This document shows, one piece after another, positions 52,661-60,490 of a stretch of 64,000 nucleotides of DNA; the stretch's first letter is position 1; every line of letters begins with the position of its first letter. A model generated the notes under the pieces. It was given only the letters and a program-made list of their open reading frames with translations. It was not told where the DNA came from and did no database searches. Both the position numbers and the translations under genes were made by a program. The DNA is from Salinibacter altiplanensis (GTDB taxonomy: Bacteria; Bacteroidota; Rhodothermia; Rhodothermales; Salinibacteraceae), in NCBI RefSeq assembly GCF_002894645.1, contig NZ_NCQY01000030.1, positions 1-64,000 of the forward strand, written 5' to 3'.

Positions 52661-52988
52661 GGGCGGAGAGGTTGTCCGGAATTGGCAAATCGGGCCGGGG
52701 CGAATCGGTGGGAACAGAGGGAGGTTCCCTCCTGAGAATCTGTTTCGGTTTTGGATTGAATGGGGAAAAGCATCGATGAGCCGAAGATCGGCGCAGGGTC
52801 GAGGGCTGTGGGGGAACGACCGCCCGAGAGCGGGGGCGATTTGCCGGCCCTCGCTGCTGGTCGGTGCCCCGAGACGCAAATTGAAACAGGCTCCGAAGGA
52901 GGAAGCGGTCCGAGGTGACCTTTCGGTCGAACCGGCTGGTGCTTACACTTGGTAAAACCGCTCCTGTTGTAACACGCTGCCGTCCCAC
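52661..52988. promoter_or_regulatory. Divergent gap between cytidine deaminase and an unknown acidic gene
   Basis: 328 bases between two divergent starts. It ends with CCTGTTGTAACACGCTGCC just before the ATG at 52989. The 11-mer CCTGTTGTAAC also occurs on the minus strand upstream of sufB. I see no gene here. Promoters for both neighbours must lie inside, but I cannot place them. Confidence 0.4.
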
Positions 52989-53333
52989 ATGCCCGACGAG
53001 CCAACCGAGCTAGCCGTAGGTGAGAGCTTCGTGACCTCCGAAACGGGAGATGCCCTTCGGGTGGAAACGACCCGTAGCGAAGAACACCTCTTTACCACCA
53101 CGTACCGGGACGCCGAGACCGGCACCCTCCGGCTGGCCCTGCAGGTAGACATCACGACTGGCGCCGCAGCCATCGACCCCCGGAGCTACGACGCCGACTT
53201 TTGGACGCTCGTGGTGGAGGGGCTTCCCCGGCCCGACCTGGATCTGCAATCGGCTCTTGCGTCGGTCGACGATCCCGGCATTGAGGTGGATACAGAACGG
53301 CGCGAGCTTCACGTCCAGGCTGAGAAAGACTGA
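52989..53333 (+). CDS. Unknown small acidic protein
   Basis: 114 residues, strongly acidic, with no signal or membrane helix. 'VGESFVTSETGDALRVETTR' and 'YDADFWTLVVEGLPRPDLDL' look like a compact beta protein. I recognise no family. The start is the first ATG after the divergent intergenic region. It is probably real given its codon pattern and length, but no function can be inferred. Confidence 0.6.
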   Translation: MPDEPTELAVGESFVTSETGDALRVETTRSEEHLFTTTYRDAETGTLRLALQVDITTGAAAIDPRSYDADFWTLVVEGLPRPDLDLQSALASVDDPGIEVDTERRELHVQAEKD

Positions 53334-53552
53334 CCGCTGGTGTGGCGGAGCAATTTTGCTGGTGTAACGTACGCCCTGTTCCCGTACAGACAACAGCCCC
53401 GATCCTTCACTCCCTTTTCCGGTCCGGCAAACATCTTCTGGGGCAGCATCGGTCGGGAGGCTCCGACACAGACGGATTGCCTGCCAGGGCGCCCCGAGGG
53501 CGTGTTGATGAGGGCGTGTTGATTCAAACACCCCGACAGATACCTCTTCGCC

Positions 53553-53933
53553 GTGAATCGACTCCCGCGCAGTATCCTCCTCGCGGTTCTGCTTGTCTTG
53601 ATCGCGGTGCCGACCGCCGAGGCACAAACGCTGAAGCACGACTTTCAGGAAGAAGGGCAGGAGTACACAGTATATCTCCGCATCGAAGACCAATGGATCG
53701 AAACGTGGCGTGTCGGCGAAGAGGGAAATTGCATGATGTATCCGTCGTCGGTCCGGTACGACAGTGATAAGATTCGTTTCCGTGAAGGAACCGAGTGGGT
53801 GGTGGAGCGGGTCGACGCACAGACGATGGACATTACGTTTCCGGAGGGACGGACCATCACCTACGAGGAAACCCAACGTGATCCTGCCGTTGTCTGCGAC
53901 GCCCTCGAGGAGACCCCCGACGACGAGACGTGA
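53553..53933 (+). CDS. Unknown small secreted protein
   Basis: 126 residues with a GTG start at 53553 ('GTGAATCGACTCCCG'). The signal peptide 'RSILLAVLLVLIAVPTAEAQ' is followed by a small beta-rich domain with 'EEGQEYTVYLRIEDQWIETW' and two cysteines ('EEGNCMMYPS', 'DPAVVCDALEET'), which may form a disulfide. It resembles small Salinibacter-type periplasmic proteins, but no family is certain. Confidence 0.6.
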   Translation: MNRLPRSILLAVLLVLIAVPTAEAQTLKHDFQEEGQEYTVYLRIEDQWIETWRVGEEGNCMMYPSSVRYDSDKIRFREGTEWVVERVDAQTMDITFPEGRTITYEETQRDPAVVCDALEETPDDET

Positions 53934-54003
53934 AGTGAGGAAAATCTCATTCAACCTCGTGTGCGGAGAGCCACGACTGACGATCAGGGCTGCGTCCCCT
54001 CCA

Positions 54004-54156
54004 CTATGAGCTCCGCACTTCCCCTTCGTCGGAGTCCTCTGGCGTTTCAGGGGGTTGGAGCAGCGTCCAGAGGATGTACATGGCGCCGAAGCCGAGGCCG
54101 AAGACGAGAACGATTCCGAGTGTGATGGCTACGAGGCTAATGAAGGCCAGTGTCAT
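54004..54156 (-). CDS. Small single-helix membrane protein
   Basis: 50 residues from the ATG at 54156 ('MTLAFISLVAITLGIVLVFG'). One hydrophobic helix spans about residues 4-31 and is followed by an acidic tail ('ETPEDSDEGEVRSS'). The composition (helix then Glu/Asp/Ser tail) suits a real small membrane protein. It has no family match that I know, and the frame could be by chance; moderate confidence. Confidence 0.5.
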   Translation of the reverse strand: MTLAFISLVAITLGIVLVFGLGFGAMYILWTLLQPPETPEDSDEGEVRSS

Positions 54157-54284
54157 GGCATCTGTGGTATGGGAAGAGAATTCTTCGCGGTGTGCAGGTA
54201 CGGCGGGCCTTCGGAGAGCCAACGTTTCCTGAAGGAGCAGCGGAGAGCATCATTTGTCCGTGGCATGTTCCGCTCCATTTTAGG

Positions 54285-54640
54285 AGGTACCGTCAATGTA
54301 GGAGTCTCCGATGGTGCCGGTGCCCACTCGTACGTCGCGTGAGCCTTCTGGGCACTGATCTTGGCGGCGATGAACTGCTTTCAGGCCTTCGCCAAGGACT
54401 GCTCCCGCTTGTTGAGTACGAAAAGCGTCCCCTTCCCCTGCACGAAGCGGCGCTGCTCCGCCCGCCGAAGCCTCTGGGCAAGGCGCACGTAGCGCCGGGC
54501 CGATTCTGCCCGACGCTGGGCTTGAGAGAAAGAGACCAGGGCGGATTCGACATCCGCCCCCGCATGGCCCGCCGAGCAACATCCCGTTTGAGTTTCAGGC
54601 TGCGAATTCGCTGAGACATAACCTTCACAAGCAATCTCCA
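54285..54640 (-). pseudogene. Decayed TolC-type outer-membrane efflux gene fragment
   Basis: Read on the minus strand, the fragment gives 'SQRIRSLKLKRDVARRAM', then, after a frame change, 'DVESALVSFSQAQRRAESAR' and 'LRRAEQRRFVQGKGTLFVLN', then 'KREQSLAKA', a stop codon, and 'KQFIAAKISAQKAHATYEWA'. This matches the C-terminal helices of a TolC-family outer-membrane factor (the R-F-x-x-G-x-G-T-L pattern and later 'Y..A....A'). At least one frameshift and one stop codon interrupt it. No intact homologue or inner-membrane pump is nearby. It is a gene remnant beside the tRNA gene. Confidence 0.72.
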
Positions 54641-54710
54641 AATTCATGCCCTCTCAAATTGATCTGAGCCGACGATGTGGGAGCCGGGACGTGACGGCAT
54701 CGTAAGGAAC

Positions 54711-54728
54711 GGGGCCTTCAATGGCCCC
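54711..54728. terminator. Hairpin between the efflux remnant and the tRNA gene
   Basis: GGGGCC (54711-54716) pairs with GGCCCC (54723-54728) around the loop TTCAAT, followed by CGATTCTTTGG. It could be a weak terminator, or part of the leader before the tRNA promoter. TTATACAT near 54875 is a plausible -10 element for the tRNA gene at 54896. Confidence 0.35.
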
Positions 54729-54895
54729 CGATTCTTTGGTTGCAGCATTTGTCCTGCCGGTCATCCACTCGTGCGCTTCGGAAGGGGAGGCGACGAACCG
54801 GGGGGCACACGTGTTGGGCCGGTGTTCGACGGGGCTGCTGTGATGGGGGCTCCGAACCACATCCCGTCGCGTGCTTATACATGAATCTCCAATTT

Positions 54896-55175
54896 GCCGG
54901 GGTGGCGGAATTGGTAGACGCAACGGACTTATTGAATGAGTGCCAGGGCGGAAACGCCCCGCGTAGAACTGCTCAACGTCAGGGAAGCCTTTCACCTGGT
55001 AATCCTGAGCCAAGCCCGACCCTGGGAAGGTGCAGAGACTTGACGGGCAGCACCTACGTCCAGCCGGATATGGTGAAGAGAAAGTCCAGGCCACGCACCC
55101 ACCAATGAAAATTGGAGTGGTACGAAAATCCGTTGGGCCCTGTGGCCCGTGTGGGTTCAAGTCCCACCCCCGGTA
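54896..55175 (+). tRNA. trnL-UAA: tRNA-Leu(UAA) interrupted by a group I intron
   Basis: Exon 1 is 54896-54930 and exon 2 is 55125-55175 (86 nt spliced). The acceptor GCCGGGG (54896-54902) pairs with CCCCGGT (55168-55174). The D arm is 'GGCGGAATTGGTAGACGC'. The anticodon stem ACGGA (54923-54927) pairs with TCCGT (55129-55133), enclosing the loop CTTAAAA with anticodon UAA at 54930/55125-55126. A long variable arm (GGGCC...GGCCC) fits a class II tRNA-Leu. The T arm is 'GTGGGTTCAAGTCCCAC'. The 3' CCA is not encoded. The gap after the first anticodon base is the intron. Confidence 0.95.
54931..55124 (+). ncRNA. Group I intron (subgroup IC3-like) in the tRNA-Leu(UAA) anticodon loop
   Basis: 194 nt inserted after U34. 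The guide GAGT (54938-54941) pairs with the exon end ACTT, giving the U.G pair at the 5' splice site. The intron ends with G at 55124. Core elements read as follows: P 'TCAGGGAAGCCT' 54979-54990, Q 'AATCCTGAGCCAAGCC' 55001-55016, R 'GTGCAGAGACTTGACGGGC' from 55030, S 'AAGAGAAAGTCC' 55076-55087. P2 is a GGGCG-GAAA-CGCCC hairpin (54946-54959). These match the cyanobacterial trnL-UAA intron closely. No open frame fits inside, so it has no homing endonuclease. Confidence 0.95.
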
Positions 55176-55938
55176 CCGTTTTGTGCACCGCAGAGTGCCC
55201 ATGACCGGGCCCGTGCGGGAGAGGAGCGCGAGGGAGGCAGAAGCTGCTGGGCCCCTCATCGGCTCGGCCTCCGAGTTGGCCGAGCACACCGTTCTACGGC
55301 ATATTCTCATCGATTCGGGGCCAAGCTGGCTCAATCACGACTCCGCTGATCTCATTGCTACGGTCGAAGTCGGTCTCCAGACCGGAAAGAAACTCTTCGG
55401 TGGCGGCCTGACCGGCGGCGATGTCGAGGGGAAAGAGTGATGAAGGAGCACGCCACGCAGAAGATGACGAAGGACAAGGGGAGGGCCCCGTGTCGCGGCC
55501 TCGAACGTGCGGGCGCAGGCCCCAAGCGACTCGTTCCCTGAATTGGGTGCCTCGGTGGCATGGAGGCAGGGGCGGGCAAAACGAGCGTCCAGCTCGGGGC
55601 CCACCGTCAAAGTGCTCCGCTTCGATTGTGGCCGTCACGTGGGCCGGTACGCCCCGACGGAGGGCCGTGAAGTAGCTGGCATGGCTCTGCTAGGGGCGTG
55701 CCTCTCCGAAGGTCTGATTGAGCTTTCCGAGAACAGCGACAATCGATCGGGACACGGGTGGGCACTGGCTCCTGGGCAATGGACTGTTCGACAGGAGGTT
55801 CATTTCCGAAACACCTGTTCTGTAACGGGACGACCGGTCGTTGTGGGCGCGACACGAGGGCACGAACCAGATGGGCGTGGTTCCGTAGTCCCGTGCGGCA
55901 TTCGCTTGGAGTCTCGTAGATTGATTTGACGCACCCCG
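55176..55938. other. Gene-poor 0.76-kb region between the tRNA and panC
   Basis: No frame on either strand has recognisable motifs or a plausible composition over more than about 90 residues. One minus-strand segment near 55294-55440 reads 'AAGQAATEEFLSGLETDFDR', protein-like, but breaks into low-complexity Arg/Ser/Pro upstream. Together with the efflux remnant on the other side, this suggests old decayed insertions around the tRNA gene. No attachment-site repeat is visible. Confidence 0.4.
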
Positions 55939-56826
<888 letters not shown>

Positions 56827-56865
56827 GACCGGGCGCCATGCTTCTTGTGCAACCCCTCCCCACCC

Positions 56866-57306
56866 ATGAACCTTTCGATGCTCAGGGCAAAGCTCCACCG
56901 GCTTCGTGTCACGGAGGCCGATCTGTACTACGAGGGGTCAATTACCGTCGATGAGGAGCTGCTGGACGCCGCCGGCATGCTGCCTTATGAAAAGGTGCAG
57001 GTGGTCAACGTGAACAACGGCAGCCGGCTTGAGACCTACACGATTCCGGGAGAGGCGGGCGAGCGCACGGTGTGCCTGAACGGCCCGGCGGCCCGGCTCG
57101 CGGCTCCGGGGGACGAGGTCATTGTGATCGCGTACGCCGAGCTCACACCGTCGGAGGCCCGTGAGCATCACCCGCGCGTGGTGCACGTCGACGAGAGCAA
57201 CGACGTGACGAAAACCCGAACCCTCGACGTCGGGACAGGACTGGACGGAGACCTTGCGCCGGAAGGAATGGAAGATGTTCTCATCGCCGGTGGGTCCCAG
57301 CCGTGA
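56866..57306 (+). CDS. panD: Aspartate 1-decarboxylase
   Basis: 146 residues from the ATG at 56866. The proenzyme self-cleaves between Gly24 and Ser25 in 'DLYYEGSITVDEELLDAA' to make its pyruvoyl group, and yields beta-alanine for panC. Lys9 and 'NVNNGSRLETYTIPGEAG' are conserved. The C-terminal 25 residues are an acidic extension beyond the typical ~120-residue enzyme. Confidence 0.97.
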   Translation: MNLSMLRAKLHRLRVTEADLYYEGSITVDEELLDAAGMLPYEKVQVVNVNNGSRLETYTIPGEAGERTVCLNGPAARLAAPGDEVIVIAYAELTPSEAREHHPRVVHVDESNDVTKTRTLDVGTGLDGDLAPEGMEDVLIAGGSQP

Positions 57307-57590
57307 CGATTCGTTGCTGAATCCCCCGAAAGAAGGGCGATCTTCGGTCGTCGTGTGGTCCTTTCCGCCGTCCTCTTGAGACTGTCCACCCCACTCGACG
57401 GGCATCTTATATATCCGTTATTGCAATAAAAATTTTGGGGCCATGTTTTGCTGGAGGCCTCAAGGGTACGGTGTGTGCGCAGTGCAGCGTCGAATTCCTA
57501 CCCGAAATTCGTCCCGGGGCCTCGACAAGGCGACGGCGCGGGCCTAAATTCTGTTTGCACACCGTATCCCTCATAGATTTTTGTCCCAGC
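57307..57590. promoter_or_regulatory. Upstream region of the 3-hydroxyacyl-CoA dehydrogenase gene
   Basis: 284 bases with an AT-rich tract at 57407-57436 (CTTATATATCCGTTATTGCA, then ATAAAAATTTT). A TTG at 57421 and ATGTTTTG at 57442-57449 are spaced as in the Bacteroidota -33/-7 promoter pattern (TTG...TAnnTTTG), imperfectly. No gene is visible. The 12-mer TCCGTTATTGCA also occurs at 10767-10778. Confidence 0.4.
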
Positions 57591-58445
57591 ATGTCCGTGC
57601 ACACCACTGCGGTCGTGGGGGCCGGCACGATGGGCAACGGCATCGCCCATGCCTTCGCCCTTCACGGCTACGATGCGACCCTCATCGACCTCGACGAATC
57701 GCTCCTCAATGACGCTCGGTCAACGATTGAGGGGAATCTATCACGCCAGGTCCAAAACGATGTGATCGCGCCGGCAGAGAAGGCCGATGCCCTTGACCGG
57801 CTTTCATTTACCCCCGACACACCGGAGGGCATTGCTTCCGCCGACCTCGTCGTGGAGGCGGTGCCGGAGGCACAGGAGGTGAAGTCGGAGGTCTTCGGCA
57901 CGCTCGACGAGCACGCGCCTGCCGAGGCAATCCTTGCCTCCAACACGTCGTCGATCTCGATCACCTGGATTGCCGACCAGACCACCCGACCGGATCGGGT
58001 CATCGGGATGCACTTTTTCAACCCGGTGCCGATGATGACCCTCATCGAGGTAGTGCGGGGGCAGCGCACCAGCGACGCCACCTTCGATACGGTGGCCGGC
58101 GTCGCGGACGAGCTCGACAAGAACCCCGTGGAAGTAGAAGACTACCCGGGCTTCGTGTCGAATCGCGTCCTCATGCCCATGATCAACGAGGCGGTGTTCT
58201 GCGTCATGGAGGGCGTGGCCGACCCTGAAGACATCGACACGGTCATGGAGCTGGGGATGAATCACCCGATGGGCCCTCTCACACTGGCGGACTTCATTGG
58301 GCTGGACGTGTGTCTACACATCCTGGAGGTGCTTCACGAGGAGCTGGGCGACGACAAGTACCGCCCGTGCCCGCTCCTCCGCCGGAAGGTGACGGCCGGC
58401 CAGCTGGGGCGCAAGACAGGAGAGGGGTTCTTCGAGTACGACTGA
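57591..58445 (+). CDS. hbd: 3-hydroxybutyryl-CoA (3-hydroxyacyl-CoA) dehydrogenase
   Basis: 284 residues from the ATG at 57591; an upstream in-frame start would add a segment unlike the family. 'TAVVGAGTMGNGIAHAFALH' is the NAD(P)-binding turn at the N-terminus. 'DRVIGMHFFNPVPMMTLIEV' carries the catalytic His. 'VEDYPGFVSNRVLMPMINEA' and 'LGMNHPMGPLTLADFIGLDV' are the C-terminal signatures. It reduces acetoacetyl-CoA or oxidises 3-hydroxyacyl-CoA in short-chain fatty or butanoate metabolism. No partner genes are nearby. Confidence 0.94.
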   Translation: MSVHTTAVVGAGTMGNGIAHAFALHGYDATLIDLDESLLNDARSTIEGNLSRQVQNDVIAPAEKADALDRLSFTPDTPEGIASADLVVEAVPEAQEVKSEVFGTLDEHAPAEAILASNTSSISITWIADQTTRPDRVIGMHFFNPVPMMTLIEVVRGQRTSDATFDTVAGVADELDKNPVEVEDYPGFVSNRVLMPMINEAVFCVMEGVADPEDIDTVMELGMNHPMGPLTLADFIGLDVCLHILEVLHEELGDDKYRPCPLLRRKVTAGQLGRKTGEGFFEYD

Positions 58446-58479
58446 CGACGCCCTGGCCTTCATGGAAGCGAGGCTGTTT

Positions 58480-58520
58480 GGGCCCGGGGGGGAGCAGAAG
58501 GGGGCTTTCGATCCGGGCCC
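58480..58520. terminator. Long-stem hairpin between hbd and phoH, probable shared terminator
   Basis: GGGCCCGG (58480-58487) pairs perfectly with CCGGGCCC (58513-58520) around a 25-base loop. It lies between two convergent genes (hbd ends at 58445, phoH at 58533), so it could stop transcription from both sides. There is no T-tract. Confidence 0.45.
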
Positions 58521-58532
58521 CCTGTTTCCGAA

Positions 58533-59495
58533 TCACTCGTCGTGCTCCTCGTAAGCGGCGATGATGTCGCGCACCAGGCGGTGCCGAGCTACGTCTTCGC
58601 GTTCCAGGTAAACAAATTCGATTCCGTCGATGCCCTTGAGGATATGCTGGACCTGGATCAGGCCGCTCGCGTCTCGGTCCTGAAGGTCCGTCTGGGTAAT
58701 GTCGCCCGTCACGACGGCTCGGCTGTGGGGCCCAAGCCGAGTCAGAAACATCTTCATCTGGCTCGTGGTGGCGTTCTGCGCCTCGTCGAGAATGACGAAT
58801 GAGGACTTGAGGGTCCGGCCTCGCATGTAGGCGAGGGGGACCACCTCCACCCGGTCCTGTTCCAGCGACTCGGCCAGCTCGTCGCGGGGCATCATCTCCC
58901 CGAGGGCGTCGTAGAGAGGACGGAGGTACGGCGCGACCTTCTCGTAGAAGTCGCCCGGGAGAAACCCGAGCTCTTCGCCGGCCTCCACGGCGGGGCGAGA
59001 GAGGACGATTTTGTCCACCTCGTGGTTGTTGAGGGCGGCGACGGCCAGCGCTACGGCCACGTATGTCTTTCCAGTGCCAGCGGGCCCAATTGCAAACACC
59101 ACGTCGTTGGTCGTGGCGGACTGGACCAGGTGCTCCTGGTTGGCGGAGCGAGGCTTGATGATCTCACCATCAGGGGTGGTGAGGATCAGATCGCGCTGGC
59201 CGGGGGCCTCGTGTGGGGGGGCGCCTCCTGGGTCGTCCGAGTCGAACAGGGCAAGAACCGTGTCCACGTCCTCCTCGGTAAGGTGCTCGTTGCGCTCCAG
59301 AAGTGTCATCATCTCACTGAAGACCCGTTCGACCTTTTCCAGCGCCTCCGGCTCGCCCCTGAGGTGAATTTCCGAGCCCCGGGCGGCAATCTGGGTCTCC
59401 GGGAAGGCATCTTCGATCTTTCGAAGGTACGTGTCGTTGAAGCCGAACAGCAAGAGCGGATCGGCACCGTCAATGCTCAGTTGTTTTTCGGGCAA
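58533..59495 (-). CDS. PhoH-family ATPase (PhoL/YbeZ type)
   Basis: 320 residues. A KH-like N-terminal region precedes the P-loop 'VVFAIGPAGTGKTYVAVALA' and Walker B 'SSFVILDEAQNATTSQMKMF'. 'LSRPAVEAGEELGFLPGDFY' is the PhoL-type motif. Members act in RNA handling together with YbeY; no ybeY is nearby here. It is convergent with hbd and divergent from dapF. Confidence 0.95.
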   Translation of the reverse strand: MPEKQLSIDGADPLLLFGFNDTYLRKIEDAFPETQIAARGSEIHLRGEPEALEKVERVFSEMMTLLERNEHLTEEDVDTVLALFDSDDPGGAPPHEAPGQRDLILTTPDGEIIKPRSANQEHLVQSATTNDVVFAIGPAGTGKTYVAVALAVAALNNHEVDKIVLSRPAVEAGEELGFLPGDFYEKVAPYLRPLYDALGEMMPRDELAESLEQDRVEVVPLAYMRGRTLKSSFVILDEAQNATTSQMKMFLTRLGPHSRAVVTGDITQTDLQDRDASGLIQVQHILKGIDGIEFVYLEREDVARHRLVRDIIAAYEEHDE

Positions 59496-59622
59496 CGGGG
59501 TTCAGGGGGGTGATGAGCGTAGAGTGTGAGGGAAATTGGATGGGACTTACGGGGGGCGGCGCCAATCGTGCCGAGGACGGATCGGGGATCACGAGCTGCA
59601 CATGATCGAGACGAGGGACTGA

Positions 59623-60459
59623 ATGGTTTCGTTTACCAAGATGCACGGGACGGGGAACGATTTCATTGTCTTTGACAACCGGTCGCTCCGGCTTGACCCA
59701 GACGAACTATCGACCTGTGCGGCTACGTGGTGCCCTCGTCGCCGTGGGGTAGGGGCGGACGGGCTTCTCGCTCTTGATGTCCCCGAAACGTCGGCAGCCG
59801 ACTACCGGATGCACTACGTGAATGCCGATGGGTCGCGTGCAACCATGTGTGGAAACGGCGCACGTTGTCTCTTTCGGTTTGCGCGACGCGCCGGATTTCA
59901 GAATGACACGCTGGCGTTTGAGACCGATGCGGGCCTGTACCGGGCCGCCACGGTGCCGGAGGGCGATCCCGTGGACGTGCGTCTGTTCGTGCCGGACGTT
60001 ACCGATCTGCAGGCGGACGTGGCGCTCGACCGGTCGGTGCCGGAGGGCGTCCGGGAACTTTATTTTGCCCATACGGGCACCGAGCACCTGGTGGCCGTGG
60101 TCGACGATCTCGACGCCGTGCCGGTCCGGAAGTGGGGCCGTCGACTTCGACACGATCCCAGCCTGGCTCCATCTGGGGCCAACGTGAATTTCGTGGAGCC
60201 GAAGGAGGGGCACGACCTTGAGCTCCGTACCTACGAGAAAGGAGTGGAGGCCGAAACGCCGTCCTGCGGCACCGGGGTTCTCGCCGGGGGGGCCATCGCC
60301 GAGCGGTTCTTCCCCCCCAAATCCGACTCGGCCTTCCGGGTCCACACGCCGGGCGGCATGCTCTCTGTAGGGCGGACTGTGGACGAGACCTTGTATCTGC
60401 AAGGCCCGGCGGTGTCGGTGTTCGAGGGACGTGTCGAACGCCCGGAGGCCGGACCATAG
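59623..60459 (+). CDS. dapF: Diaminopimelate epimerase
   Basis: 278 residues. The enzyme interconverts LL- and meso-diaminopimelate in lysine and peptidoglycan synthesis. The two catalytic cysteines are in 'SRATMCGNGARCLFRFA' and 'AETPSCGTGVLAGGAIA'. 'VSFTKMHGTGNDFIVFDN' is the N-terminal signature. Its last codons form one arm of the hairpin that lies between it and the convergent ppiD gene. No other lysine gene lies nearby. Confidence 0.97.
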   Translation: MVSFTKMHGTGNDFIVFDNRSLRLDPDELSTCAATWCPRRRGVGADGLLALDVPETSAADYRMHYVNADGSRATMCGNGARCLFRFARRAGFQNDTLAFETDAGLYRAATVPEGDPVDVRLFVPDVTDLQADVALDRSVPEGVRELYFAHTGTEHLVAVVDDLDAVPVRKWGRRLRHDPSLAPSGANVNFVEPKEGHDLELRTYEKGVEAETPSCGTGVLAGGAIAERFFPPKSDSAFRVHTPGGMLSVGRTVDETLYLQGPAVSVFEGRVERPEAGP

Positions 60460-60475
60460 CTGGTCCAGCCTCCGG
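60442..60475. terminator. Hairpin spanning the dapF stop codon, probable bidirectional terminator
   Basis: CCGGAGGC (60442-60449), one unpaired C, and GGACCA (60451-60456) pair with TGGTCC (60461-60466), one unpaired A, and GCCTCCGG (60468-60475): 14 pairs with one mismatch. The loop TAGC contains the dapF stop codon. It lies between the ends of two convergent genes. There is no T-tract on either side. Confidence 0.6.
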
Positions 60476-60490
60476 CGCTGCCCGGGCAGA

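Noticed and set aside
54931-55124. Homing endonuclease inside the tRNA intron
   Set aside because: The intron is only 194 nt and carries no LAGLIDADG, GIY-YIG or HNH motif.
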